From Pseudescherichia sp031979925 (GTDB lineage Bacteria > Pseudomonadota > Gammaproteobacteria > Enterobacterales > Enterobacteriaceae), in assembly GCF_031979925.1 (NCBI RefSeq), contig NZ_DALZFB010000015.1, positions 8,629 to 72,628 of the forward strand: 64,000 bases of DNA. Direction: 5' to 3'. The position numbers and the translations under genes are program-made. Below are positions 17,352-29,900 of this stretch, one piece after another (positions within the stretch are counted from its first letter, which is position 1; each line of letters opens with the position of its first letter). The notes beneath the pieces are model-generated. The model was given only the letters and a program-made list of their open reading frames with translations. It was not told the DNA's origin and made no database searches.

Positions 17352-17626
17352 TGGCTTTACCTGTGTGAGAGAAGGTATGGAGTATAAAGGCAAAAAAGCC
17401 TGGAGGGCTTAATGATATTTTTTACTGGAGATCTGCCCTTACTCTAGACTCTGCTCATTGAGTGCTGGATTATATCGACGTAGTGATAGCGATTAATGCT
17501 ACCATCGCACCGGACATCAAGTAGCCTGTGCTGCAGAGAGTTATAGGCCACAATGAGGGCTGCTGTATCAACATGCATCAGCAGCCACTGCGATCACGGT
17601 TGCTATACCTATGAACTTTCAAAAAT

Positions 17627-19411
17627 CTAATTCTGGAACAATGACATAGAGTAAATCCACTCTGGAGTCATGTTAATAAGCTCTTCATAATTAACATTTT
17701 CTTTAGTTCCGCAGACATGCTCCATATTGTAGTTAAATGATACCAAGCCAGATTGAATGAAGTATTTATCCAATAATGAGGTCACGCAAAAAAAAGGCTT
17801 TCCGTTTGCTTCATTAACCATAATTTGAAGCGCCTCTTTATCTTTTGATTTAATAAGAATTGGGACATCACCAAAATCGACAGGTGTTACATTAGTCTTA
17901 AACACGAAGTCGTCATCTTTTTCTTCGCCAATTTTACTGAAGATGTTTTTTGGAAATACTTTATTTTCAAAAAAATATTTATTAAGAGCTGGCTTATGGT
18001 CGGCATAGACAACAATTACAGCATCTGGATCTATTTTTTCTACCTGCATTGAAAACTGTGAAAGCCTTTCAATCGCTTCATTAATTTGGTAAGTATAAAC
18101 ACCTTCTCCATAGTCATTAATGTGTTGATAAGGGCCATGAGTTGACATGGTAATCAAACTTAAGAAGTTCTTTTCAGAATCTGAGTTTTTAATAGCTTTT
18201 AATGCAGCACTGTAAAGTAGATAATCATCTGGTTGCCACTGCCAGGCTTTTTTTGTGCTGGCATATTCTGGAGGTAAAGCATCCATGTCAGAAAGGCCAA
18301 AGAAATTGTCAAAGCCAAATTTATTATAAACTTTATCCCTATTCCAAAAGTTTTTATGGAAATTATGTGCAGCAAACGTCTTGTAACCTTTTTCTTTTAA
18401 AGAGTTGGGTAATGTGTCAGCATGAGATTTAAATGCACTTGAATATTCTTGATATATGATCCCTGTTAGCTTCCTGGAGTTGCTTGGTAAACCAGTCAAC
18501 ATTTCAAATTCAGCATTTGCAGTTCCACCACCATAGATTGGTGACGTTGCTCGTAACTCGACGTATCCCTCATCAATCAGAGGCTTAAAACCATCTCGGA
18601 AGTGTTTTTGATTGTACCAACATGCCTCACATAAAATATAGATAATGGTTTTGTGTTTTGCATTAGATAAAAAGATGGATTTTTTTTCCTGCAAATATCT
18701 TAATCGCTCTTCGCTTGTTGAATTTGGTATAGACTTTCTTACGCTGGTTTGGATTAAATGCATCGGCAGACCATTATAAGTCACATTATCATTCCAATTC
18801 CACTGCATGTACATAATGTTAAGTTTTGACGAGGCTATATTCATACCTTCAGCCAATTTGCCATTTGGGCCAAATAGTACGTTAATGTATGAATAAAATG
18901 AAAAAGGCAAAATTAAAATAATTAACAATAGTAATGTCACATAATTGCCTTTTGTTGTAATTATTTTTTTGCTTAAAAACACAGAAGCAATTGCAATAAT
19001 AAGTGCACTAATAACAATGCTAATGGATGTCAGACTAAGGTATCTGCCAGCCACACTTAAATTGGTACCCAATACAACATCATTAAATGACAAAGGCTCT
19101 CCAGTTAATGCCATTTTTGTGTTGTTTATAAAGGACAGCATTATACTTGTGCCATATACCAAGTAAGCACATAAAAATAATGGAAGAAACATTAATCTTA
19201 GCAATACATACAAAAATAAGAGAGGAGATGACAACCAAATAAAACGAAGTGCTAAGTCGAGTGTTGACTTGAGATGTCCATTATGATTTAAAGCCTCGAT
19301 AGAATGGCTTGAGAAATAAATAATCAATAATGAGAATATAATATCGAAAGGATATGCGCGAATATTTACACATTTATAACTGTTGACAAAAGTTTCTAAT
19401 GATCTCTTCAT
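17627..19411 (-). CDS. LtaS-like sulfatase-fold phosphoglycerol/phosphoethanolamine transferase
   Basis: 594 residues. About five membrane helices (residues ~22-185) precede a periplasmic alkaline-phosphatase-fold domain. The LtaS catalytic set is present: E262 (ILCEAC), nucleophile T297 (GGGTANAEF), H425 (THGPY), D471-H472 (YADHKP). In E. coli the similar OpgB transfers phosphoglycerol to osmoregulated glucans; other relatives modify capsule or LPS. The gene is much more AT-rich than its neighbours (long A/T runs, AT-rich codons), a sign of transfer. Substrate unknown. Confidence 0.82.
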   Translation of the reverse strand: MKRSLETFVNSYKCVNIRAYPFDIIFSLLIIYFSSHSIEALNHNGHLKSTLDLALRFIWLSSPLLFLYVLLRLMFLPLFLCAYLVYGTSIMLSFINNTKMALTGEPLSFNDVVLGTNLSVAGRYLSLTSISIVISALIIAIASVFLSKKIITTKGNYVTLLLLIILILPFSFYSYINVLFGPNGKLAEGMNIASSKLNIMYMQWNWNDNVTYNGLPMHLIQTSVRKSIPNSTSEERLRYLQEKKSIFLSNAKHKTIIYILCEACWYNQKHFRDGFKPLIDEGYVELRATSPIYGGGTANAEFEMLTGLPSNSRKLTGIIYQEYSSAFKSHADTLPNSLKEKGYKTFAAHNFHKNFWNRDKVYNKFGFDNFFGLSDMDALPPEYASTKKAWQWQPDDYLLYSAALKAIKNSDSEKNFLSLITMSTHGPYQHINDYGEGVYTYQINEAIERLSQFSMQVEKIDPDAVIVVYADHKPALNKYFFENKVFPKNIFSKIGEEKDDDFVFKTNVTPVDFGDVPILIKSKDKEALQIMVNEANGKPFFCVTSLLDKYFIQSGLVSFNYNMEHVCGTKENVNYEELINMTPEWIYSMSLFQN

Positions 19412-20005
19412 TTATAAACATATCTTAGTAAGTTGTTGATAACGATGAACTATAACAATTTATAGGTTATTAGTAAATTTGGATATTGATAGGTAAACGT
19501 TATAGAAAATCAATATTTATCAGAGGAATAGCATAATTCTTGATTTTAACAGAATGAAAACCATGCTGATTAGTTATGTATGTGTATCAACAAATGAGAA
19601 AAACACAGTACTACAGCGGGAAGCCCTGGGACGCTAAAGATAAGAAATCTTTTTTGAAAGTGATTTTTGTCAAACCCCGAACACCCGACGAGAAAAGTCG
19701 TGGCATAAGATCGCCGCCGGGGAGGGGGGAATGTCGTTATTGCCAGCGGATCACATGCCCGCCAACCGGAGAAAAAGAACCTACCGTAGTGAGGCATAGA
19801 CGTAAGAGCACAAAACCAAGAAACAGTCAGAAGCACAGCAGGGCAACTACATGGTGGGTACGGAGAAAAAGTCGAGTACTCAATCGTACCTATACTATCC
19901 GGAGCAATGCCGAACGGGCAGCGAAAAGGTAGTGGGAACGTCTTTAGCATAGTGTTACATCATTGCCATCACTCAAACCATCTGTCGTCTTTTACCGCCA
20001 CTACC
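19412..20005. other. Gene-poor stretch between the LtaS-like gene and ssrA
   Basis: About 600 bp. The first ~150 bp are very AT-rich and should hold the promoter of the LtaS-like gene. The rest has a frame of 118 codons on the plus strand (19576-19932) and one of 126 on the minus strand, both with no ribosome site and no recognisable domain, so I do not call them genes. This is the 3' flank of ssrA, where phages and islands often integrate; no integrase or second att copy is seen. Confidence 0.6.
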
Positions 20006-20040
20006 AAAAAAAAGGGGCTACGTTTTCACGTAACCCCTTG
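20006..20040 (-). terminator. ssrA terminator
   Basis: On the minus strand GGGGTTACGTGAAAACGTAG and CCCC form a stem directly after the tmRNA 3' end, followed by TTTTTTTT. A classic intrinsic terminator. Confidence 0.93.
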
Positions 20041-20047
20041 TTTTATT

Positions 20048-20410
20048 TGGTGGAGCTGGCGGGAGTTGAACCCGCGTCCGAAATTTCTACATCCTCGGCA
20101 CTACATGCTTAGTCAGTCTTTACATTCGCTTGCCAGCTGCGGACAGACACGCCACTAACAAACTAGCCTGATTAGTTTTAACGCTTCAACCCCAGGCAGG
20201 GCATCCGCGCGATCTCTTTTGGGTTTGACCTCTCTTGATCCCCGTCCTAAGAGCGGAGGCTAGGGAGAGAGGGCTCGAAGCAGGTTATTAAGCTGCTAAA
20301 GCGTAGTTTTCGTCGTTTGCGACTATTTTTTTGAGGCTTTTAACGAGGCAAACCTCCCCTCGGCATGCACCTTGGGTTTCGCAAATCCCGTCGAATCCAG
20401 AATCAGCCCC
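20048..20410 (-). ncRNA. ssrA: tmRNA (SsrA)
   Basis: 363-nt transfer-messenger RNA, the E. coli length. The 5' end begins GGGGCTGATTCTGGATTCGA, and the 3' end is the tRNA-Ala-like TpsiC arm and GCTCCACCA (CCA encoded). The tag reading frame (20288-20320) encodes ANDENYALAA, preceded by the resume alanine. With SmpB it rescues stalled ribosomes and tags the product for ClpXP. In E. coli smpB is the nearest upstream gene; here 17.8 kb of adhesin operon lies between them. Confidence 0.98.
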
Positions 20411-20424
20411 AATGTGTTGACTAC

Positions 20425-20453
20425 AGTATAACAGGTTTTCCCATCGGCGCACC
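20425..20453 (-). promoter_or_regulatory. ssrA promoter
   Basis: TATACT (20425-20430, minus strand) sits 14 bp before the mature 5' end. The -35 is weak (GGTGCG at 20448-20453). Placement is by the -10 only. Confidence 0.5.
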
Positions 20454-20985
20454 AGTCCATATCGCTACAACATTCGCATGAGCTTCAATCGGTTGAAGTA
20501 TGAGCAAGCGCAGCTTATCAGGCCTGCAAGGCTCAGTTGCCGTTATTTTATCGTGATTATTCAGCCTTTGCAGGCAGGGAGAATATATTCAATATCTACC
20601 ATATAGGATATATCGTCATATTGGCGTTATAGGTCATGTTAATTATTGAAATTATATTTATTTACAGGCTGTACTATTTAAGTGGCACTTAAATAACAGC
20701 TGCTTTGTTAAGAATATATTCTGTATTTAAAAAATTGTGAAATTTTGTGTCTTGAGAGTTTGCCTAATTTCAGAGTATTGATTATATATTTGAATGAGAT
20801 GATTTCTGCGTTTCGGTTAGGTAAAAGGTATAAAATCACTGAAAATCAATAGCTTATAAAGATATCGCTTCGTTATCGGCAATATGACTAATTTCTGCCA
20901 TTTTATTTTGGCCGCGTCACCCCTACGCCAAAAATAAGGCTGGCAAATGCACAAAATAGCGCCCTAAATAGCAAGAGGACATTAT
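20454..20985. other. Upstream region of the bapA-like operon
   Basis: About 530 bp without a gene. It holds a small dyad TTCAA-TCGG-TTGAA (20486-20499), a long stem (GCCTGCAAGGCT at 20522-20533 with AGCCTTTGCAGGC at 20563-20575, one bulge, no T run) and then 300 bp of AT-rich sequence where the adhesin promoter must be. In Salmonella bapA is switched on by CsgD; I see no certain CsgD site. Confidence 0.55.
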
Positions 20986-23900
20986 ATGGCTCCCCCAATT
21001 AGCCCTACTGGATCAGTGGATATTATAAATCAAAGAACTGGTGATGTCGTTAGCCAATATGCCCAAAATGCCGATCGCGTTGTCAATCTGACGCAAACAA
21101 GCATTGTACGTATTAATGCTTCTCCAGAGTCCGTTAATTATTATCAGCGTGAAGGGAATGACCTGATCGTCCATATGAACGACGGCACGACAGTACGCTA
21201 TCAACGCTTTTTTGTGCTTGATGAGAATGGCTTACACAGCGAGCTGATTTTTGAAGACAATCTGGGTTCACATCACGCTGTCTTCCCCTTTGCTGACGCC
21301 GCCGCGCCTGCTACGGCAGAGGCAATCGTGCCGGCACTTTCTGAAGCATCTGTAGATTCTCTTGTAGGCGCAGGCGGGATCTCTGCATTAGCCGTACTGG
21401 GTGGGGTAGCCGCAGTCGGAGGTATTGTCGGTATTGCAGCAGCTGCGGGAGGAGGCGGTAGCGGCAGCAATCGCCAGGAGGCGGAGGATAATGGCGTCCT
21501 TCCGCCTATCGATGGGACTCCACCGGACAATGGCGGAGCCACGCCGCCAGATGATGGCGGAACTACGCCGCCGGATGATGGCGGAACCACACCGCCGGAC
21601 GATGGCGGAACCACACCGCCGGATGATGGCGGAACTACACCGCCGGACGATGGCGGAACTACGCCGCCGGACGATGGTGGAACCACGCCGCCGGACGACG
21701 GTGGAACCACGCCTCCTGACGATGGTGGCGAGACGACGCCGCCTGTCTCCACGCTGTGGGTTGCTCCGCTCACTGGCGACAATATGCTGAATCAGCAAGA
21801 GGTCAGTGCTAACCAGATACTGAGCGGTGGCACAGAAGCAGAGAATGCCGGAAGCCAGATTGTCGTCACCGTTGAGCAATATACCTGGACCACCCAGGTC
21901 AACGCCGATGGCAGCTGGAACCTTGAAATGCCCGCTGACATTCTTCAGTCATTGCCCCAGGGCCTGCGGGTGCTGAGGGTGGTACTGACTGACAGTGAAG
22001 GTCGCTCCGTTAGCACCTCAATGGATCTCTGGGTGGATACCGTTCCGCCCGCGCTGCAGCTGACTCCCTTCGTACCAAACGATACGCTCGATAGCTCCCA
22101 GCTAGGCTCTGACAAAATCGTGCGCGGCTTCTCCAGCAGCGAAGATCAGGGCAGCGTGGTGACGGTAACGCTGAACGGTCAGAGCTACACCACTACGGTG
22201 GATAGCCTTGGCCGCTGGCAGCTGAGCATTCCGCAGGGCGACATCCAACAGCTGCAGGATGGCCAGCCCTACACTGTGGAGTATCAGATCGTTGACCGGG
22301 CGGGCAACATCACTACCGGGCAAACAGATTTCACCACGAACTTCACCAGCCCACAGGTTATTGTCGATCCGGTAACGGGGGATAACATCCTCAATACTGC
22401 CGAGCTGCTGCTGAGCCAGACGCTCTCCGGGCAAACCGTGAATATCCCGGCGGGGCAGGTGGTCACCATTACTCTCGGCAATAAAACCTATTATGCGGAG
22501 GTTATGGGTGACGGTAGCTGGAAAACCATTTTGCCAGCGGGCGACCTCTCCTCACTGGCACAGGGAGATAATCCGCTCACCGTCTCGGTAAACGATGCCA
22601 ACGGTACGCCGGTAGTACGCACCGAAACCATCAACGTTGACGGTACCCAGACCGGCATCGCCATTGCCATTCTCTCAACTGACGACTACCTGAATGCCAG
22701 CGAGGCGCAGAGTCCGCTTGAAGTGCGTGGTGTGACGACGGTGACTGGGCCAGACGTCAATATTGTGGTCCGCTTTAACGGCAAAGAGTATGCCGTGAGC
22801 GCCATTGATGCCGCAGGTAACTGGAGCGTACAGATCCCTTCAGCCGATCTGCTGCTGCTGCCTGACGGTCCCAACACCGTAGAGGCAGTCGTCACCCAGG
22901 GCGTGGAGTCGGCAGGCGATACCCATACGCTGAACGTGCAGATCCACTATCTGCCGATCCCGACCATCGATGCGCCGTTTGGTGATGGCTATCTTAACAG
23001 CGTAGAGAAAGGTCAGGATCAGATCCTGAGCGGTAACACCGGCGTCTCCGGTAGCGGGCAGAGCGTCAGCGTACAGCTGGCAGGAAATACCTATCAGGCG
23101 CTGGTGGACGGTGATGGCAACTGGCGCGTCACCGTTCCGGCCAGCGATATGCAGGCGATCCCGGATGGGCTGCTGACCATTAACGTTAACGCCAGCGATG
23201 CCGCGGGCAACAGTTCCCCGCTGACCAGCACCGCGCAGGTTGACACCAGCCTGCCAGCGCTCAGCCTGCTGCCGCTAACGGCGGATGGCAAACTCAACGC
23301 CCAGGAATTGGGACAGGATCAGGTTCTGAACGGTATCAGCTCGGTTGCCGAACGCGGCCAGCCGATAACGGTCACCCTGAACGGCAATACCTACACCACC
23401 ACCGTGGGTTCGGATGGCAAATGGCAGCTGCCGCTTCCGGCTACTGACCTGTTGCAGCTGAGCCAGGGCAGCTACCCACTAACGGTAACGCTGACCGATG
23501 TGGCGGGGAACACTCAGACCGTCACGCAAAATATTGATGTGAAAACCACCTTGCCAGCGCTCACTGTCCAGGCGCTGACCGACGGTAACGATCTGGATGC
23601 AGCTGAGCTCAGGGTCGACCAGATCCTGCAGGGGACGGTAACCAATGCCGAGCCGGGTAGCGTGATTATCGTTACCCTCGGATCGGGCAGCTATCAGGGC
23701 AGCGTGGATGCAGGCGGCAGCTGGCGCGTAACTCTGCCCGCCGTAGAGCTGCAAAAGCTTTCGGACGGTACTAACACGCTGAGCGTCAGCGTGACCGACG
23801 GCTACGGCCAGACGACCTCAGTCGAACATACCTTTACCGTTGATACTACCGTTGATGCGGTGGCGATCAGCATTATCTCCACCGATGACTACCTGAACTT

Positions 23901-26900
23901 TGATGAAGCGGGTAGCGATCTGGTTATCAACGGCAACAGCGCCGGACTGCCGGTAGATACCGTTGTCACTGTAACGCTCAATGGTCAAACCTACACGGGG
24001 ACTATTGGTGCGAACGGTGCATGGCAGGTCACGGTAGGATCCGCCGATCTGCTGGCGTTGCCGGATGGCCCTGCCGTGGTCACGGCCACTGCCACCGGTC
24101 CTGACGGCGCCGTTATCGACAGTCATATCTTTACGGTAATGATTAACGACCTGCCTGAGGCGGTGGTCAATACGCCATTTGGTGACGGTGTGGTTAATCT
24201 TGCTGAGTCAGGGCTGGATCAGTTCGTGACCGGTAATACGGGAGTTACCGGCCCAGGGCAGACGGTTGTCGCTACCCTCAACGGCCAGCAGTACGTCGGT
24301 ACCGTTGCTACGGACGGTAGCTGGTCGGTTGTGCTGCCTGCCGGGGCGTTGACTACCCTGCCGGACGGCGCTGCATCCTTTGACGTCACGGTCACCGATG
24401 CCGCAGGCAATGACGCCTCGCAGACTATCCCGTTCACCGTGGATAAGCTGCCGCCGGAGGTGACCGTCCAGCCTATCAACGGTACGGATACGCTCAACGG
24501 CACGGAGGTGCAGAGCAATCAAGCCATCAATATCACCTCGCCTGATGCCACCCAGGTTACCGTGAACGTCAACGGTGTCGGCTACACGGCACTGCCTGGC
24601 GTAACGCCGGGCAGTTGGGTGGTGACGCTGCCTGCCGGCGCGTTGGCGGCTCTGCCTGACGGACAGGTCACCTATACCGTGACCGTGGCCGATGCGGCAG
24701 GCAACGTAACGACCGTTACCCGGGGCGTGAACCTGGACGCCACACCGCCGAACCTGGTGGTCGATCCGGTGACCCGCGACAACGTGCTCGATCCTGCCGA
24801 GCTGGCAAACGGCTTTACCCTGACCGGCCGCACCGTGCCCGCCGAACCGGGCGCAACGGTGGCCCTTACTATCAATGGTCAGCCGCTCAGCGCGGTGGTT
24901 AGCGCCGACGGTAGCTGGTCGGTGTCGGTGCCAGCCGCAGCCTTGAGCGGCCTCGGCGACGGCCCTCAGCAGCTGACGGTGACGGTAACGGACAGCGCGG
25001 GCAACGTCTCTACACCAGTGAACGTTGACTTCGCCGTGGACTCTACCGCCAGTGCGCTGCTCATCAACCCGGTAGAAGGGGATAACGCCCTCAGCCTGGC
25101 GGATATCAGCGATGGCATTACCGTTAGCGGCACTTCAGTACGCATTGCCGAAGGAACGCCGGTTACTGTGACCCTCAATGGACAGCAGTACCAGGCCGTA
25201 GTGAACGCAGGCGGTTTCTGGACGGTGACCGTACCGAATGCCGCTGCCGCGCTCATCAGCGACGGTACGGCAACCGTGACCGTCTCCTCGGTGGATGTTA
25301 ACGGCGTAGCGCTTTCCAGCGAGCAGCAGTTCCTGATTGTCACCCAGCAGTTGCCGCTGGCGACCATTAACACACCGTTTGGCGATGGCACGATCAACGC
25401 CCTGGAAGCAGCGGCAGGTGGTGCGCTGACCGGGACCACCGGCAGCCGTGGCGCAGGCCAGAGCGTCACCGTCCAGCTGGATAACAACGCGCCAATAAGC
25501 GGCACGGTGGATGCCAACGGCAACTGGACGCTGCCGCTGACCCCAGCGCAAATCATTGCGCTGGGACAGGGTTCCCATACGGTGACGGTGACCGTCGCGG
25601 ACGCGGTGGGCAACCAGAGTACCCAGACCGCACCGCTGAATGTCGATACTGTATCACCGCTGCTGACCATCAATGACGTGACGGCGGATAACATCGTCAA
25701 CGGCAGTGAAGCCAGCGGGCCGATTGTGATCAGCGGTACCGGTGGGCCATACGATGCCCAGAACGTGCAGGCGGTGATCGTGCTGGTCAACGGCCAGAAC
25801 TACGATGCGATTCTGCAGGCGGACGGGACCTGGAGCATTACGCTGCCTGCCGGGGCGCTGGCGAACGTTGCTGACGGTCCGGTGGCTATCTCGGCGAGGA
25901 TCACCGATCCGGCGGGGAATACCACTATCATCCCAGGCAGCTTTACCCTCGATGCCTCGCCGCTAAATGCCCCGCTGATTGCGGTGAATACCGTCGCGGC
26001 CGACAACTTTGTCAACGCGCTGGAGGCACAGAGTCCGCTGACGGTCAGCGGCACCACCACACGCGTGGAGGAGGGACGGACGGTCACCGTCACCCTGAAC
26101 GGTCAGACCTACACCACCGACGTTGAGGCAGACGGCAGCTGGACGCTGGATATTCCGGCTACGGCGCTGGCGGCGGTGGCCGACGGGACGCAAACCATTA
26201 GCGTACAGGTGAGCGATCTCGCTGGCAACGTGGCGACCGGGGCACAGAACGTGACCTTTGCTGCTACCCCGGCTTCTCAGCCGACGCTGACCGTCAATAC
26301 CGTGGCGCAGGATGACATCGTCAATATTCAGGAGCAGGGTCGTGACCTGATCATTAGCGGCTCGTCGACCAATCTGGCGGCGGGTACGGTGATCAGCGTC
26401 ACCTTTGCTGGCGCGCCCTACAGCGCGACCGTAGGCAGCAACGGTAGCTGGCAGTTTGTCGTGCCGCAGCCGGTGGTGCAGACCCTCGCGGACGGCATCA
26501 CCTATACCGTCACCGCCACGGCGGTGGATGCGGCGCAGAACAGTGCCCAGGCTACGCATACCGTTGGCGTCGATCTGACGCCGCCGCTGCTTACCGTGCA
26601 GACCGCAGGCTCCTTCCTGGAAGATAACCGGGTCAATATCGCCGAGTCGCTGCTGGATCAAACCATCACCGGGACCGGTACGCCGGGCCTGACGGTGCTA
26701 CTGCCCATTAACGGCAAAACCATTGCAGCAGTCATTGACGATAACGGTGGCTGGAGCATGATTATTCCGGCGGCGGATTTGCAGTCGCTGCCGCAGGGCA
26801 CCTCACAGCTAAACTTCAGCGTCACCGATCCGCAGGGCAATGTTCAGCCTGTGCCGGTGTCGATTAACGTCAATACCCAGAATGCCCCAGCCATTACGCT

Positions 26901-29900
26901 CAACCCTGTCTTTGGCGATAATATCGTCAGCTCGGCAGAGCTGGCGGCGGGGACTACGCTGACAGGGACGGTTAGCGGCCTGCCAACCGGCACGGCAGTA
27001 CAGGTTAACATTGGTGGGCAGCTCTTCACTGGCACCGTAACCGGTGCCACCTGGGCCGTGACCGTACCGGGCGGCGCGCTGGCGGGTAACGGTATCCTGC
27101 CTGTTACGGTAACGGCGCTTGATGCGTTTGGTAACCCGGCGACGGCCAGCACCAGCCTCGACGTGGTACGCGTTGGACCGGTGGCAGAGCTGCCGCCGAC
27201 GCTGTTTGGTGATGGTTATCTTAACCAGCAGGAGGCTAATACCGGGGCGCAAATTACCGGCTCCACCGGCCAGGCCGGGCCAAACCAGCAGGTGAGGATC
27301 GTAGTGGATGGCCTGCAGGAGTTTGTCGGTACCGTAGACGTTAACGGCAACTGGACGGTGCCGCTAACGCCAGAGCAGCTTAACGCCTTTACTGACGCCA
27401 CCCATACCATGACGGTGACGATTACTGACCGGGCGGGCAACGTCTCCACCTCGCCAGCGCAGGAGTTTATCGTCCGTACCGATGCGCTGACGCCGCCAGC
27501 GCTGAATACCGCCTTTACCGACGGCATCCTGAACTTTGCCGAGACGCAGGCTGACTCGGCGCTTACCGGTTCAACGGGCGTGCCCGCAGGGCAGGTGGGC
27601 AGCGTGCTGGTCAGCATCAACAACGGTCCGGCCGTTGCCGCGACGGTAGACGGGGCAACCTGGACGCTGCCGCTGACCGCAGCACAGCTGCAGGCGCTGC
27701 CGGATGGCGTCCTGAGCGTAAACATTATTGTTACCGATGTTGCCGGTAACCAAATTATCGGGCAGGGCAGCTTTGAGGCGATTGTTGATGCCCTGCCGCA
27801 GGCCCAGTTTGTCACGCCGTTTGGCGATGGCACGCTGAACTTCACCGAGTCGCAAAGCGATCAGCTGCTGCGCGGCAATACCGGGGTCACCGGTCCGGGA
27901 CAAACTGTCAGCGTCACGTTGAGCACCGGGCAGACCTATACCGAGACGGTGCAGGAGAACGGCGACTGGATCATCACCCTGCCAGCTGACGATCTGCAAG
28001 ATCTGGCAAATAACACCACCCCAACCTTCGAGGTGACCGTTAGCGACCGCGCGGGGAATACTGATACCGATGCGGGCAGTTTCCAGGTGCGTACTTCACT
28101 GCCAGCGCCAATTGCTGATCCGCTGTTTGGCGATAACGTTCTCAACATCGCCGAAGCGGCTGGGGCTACACAGATCACCGGCTCTACCCAAGTGATCGGG
28201 CCTAACCAGTATGTCACTATCCGCGTTGACGTTAACGGCACGCCGTATACCGCAACCGTGCTGGAGGATGGTACCTGGACCGTTAACCTGCCGGCTGGCT
28301 CACTGCAGTCGCTGGACCAGGGGCCGCACACGCTGGTGATCTATGCCGAAGATCAGTTCGGCAACAGTGCTACTGCCCCGGTAACGTATCAGGTGGCGCT
28401 GACCCCGCCGAATGTGACCATTACTACGCCGCTGTTTGGCGACAACATTGTCAACGTTGATGAGGCGAGCGGCACGAATACCATTGCTGGCAGCTTTACC
28501 TCGCCTTACCCGGTGGGAACGCAAGTTAACGTGACGGTGGGTGGCAAGCTCTTTGCTAACGTGCCGGTAGACGGCACCACCTGGTCCCTGCCGCTGACCG
28601 CTGCCGACTGGGCAGGGGTTGCACGCGGGGATCAGACTGTGCAGGTCACGGTGATTGACGGGGCGGGTAACACAAATAGCACCAGCGCACCGGTCACTAT
28701 CCTGATCGATCAGCCGGGACTGGCGGTTACAACGCCGTTTGCGGGCGATAACGTCCTGACCTACGACGAGAGCCAGACGGTACAGACCATTGCCGGAACC
28801 TCAACCAACCTTGAAGCCGGGTCGCCGCTGCAGGTTACCTTCCCGAACGGTCGCAGCTTTAACACCACTATTCAGGCGGACGGCAGCTGGACGCTGCAGC
28901 TGACGCCTGCGGATATGGCTGGGCTGACGGCGGGCACTATCACCGTTCAGGCCACGGATCGTGCTGGTAACCTGGTATCGATCGATGGCGGTACGTTGAC
29001 GGTCGAGCTCACCCCGCCGCCAGCCTTCCTGACGCTGGACGTTATTGCGGGCGATAACCTCGTTAACGCCAACGAATTCTCTAACGATACCCTGCCAATC
29101 AGTGGCCGGGCAACTAACGTGACGGGAACAGTTAACGTCGTGCTGGATGGAACCGTGATTGGCACAGCGACCATTGCACCAGATGGCAGCTGGGCCTTTA
29201 ACGTGCCACGCGCGCTGCTGGGTGACGGACCACATACCCTTGGCGTCGAGAGCGTGACCACGCCAGGCTTTACCGCAGCGCAGGCGTTTGTCGTCGATAC
29301 CCTTGCGCCAACCATCACGTTGAACAGCTTTGCTGGCGATAACGTTGTCAATATTGATGAGAAGGGGCTGAGCCAGACCATCAGCGGGACTGCCAGCGAG
29401 CCGGGCCGCGACGTGCAGGTAACCCTCAACGGTAAAACCTACTATGCGACGGTCAATCCTCAGGGCGAATGGGCGGTAACCGTTCCGCAGAGCGACGTTG
29501 CAGGACTGGCCGACGGTACCTATCCGCTGACGGCCACCATTACCGATGCGGCAGGCAACCCGCAAAGTACCACCCAGCCAATAACGGTCGATGCCAGCGC
29601 GCCGCTGCTCTACGTTGATGCCCTGGGCGTTCCGGCGGTGCTCAACACCGTCAGTGCGGCGACGGGGCTGCTGCTGCAGGGGACCGGCGATCCGGGCAAC
29701 GAGGTGACCATTCAGCTTGGGCCTATCAGCTGGACCGGGCAGGTCGATGAGCAGGGGAACTGGCGCTATAACTTCCCAAATATCGATTTCTCTACCCTGA
29801 CCGATGGCGCGCAGGTGATCAGCATCACTTCACGGGATAGCGCGGGTAATGTCTCCACCAACAACGTTGCGCTGAACGTGGCGCTCAACCCGACGCTGGG

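Noticed and set aside
19576..19932. 118-codon plus-strand frame next to ssrA
   Set aside because: No ribosome site, no known domain, very basic composition, and another frame of similar length runs on the opposite strand. Could be a decayed phage remnant but not supportable.
14252..20047. Integrase, transposase or direct-repeat att pair for the accessory block
   Set aside because: Searched by eye for a second copy of the ssrA 3' end and for integrase motifs; none seen.
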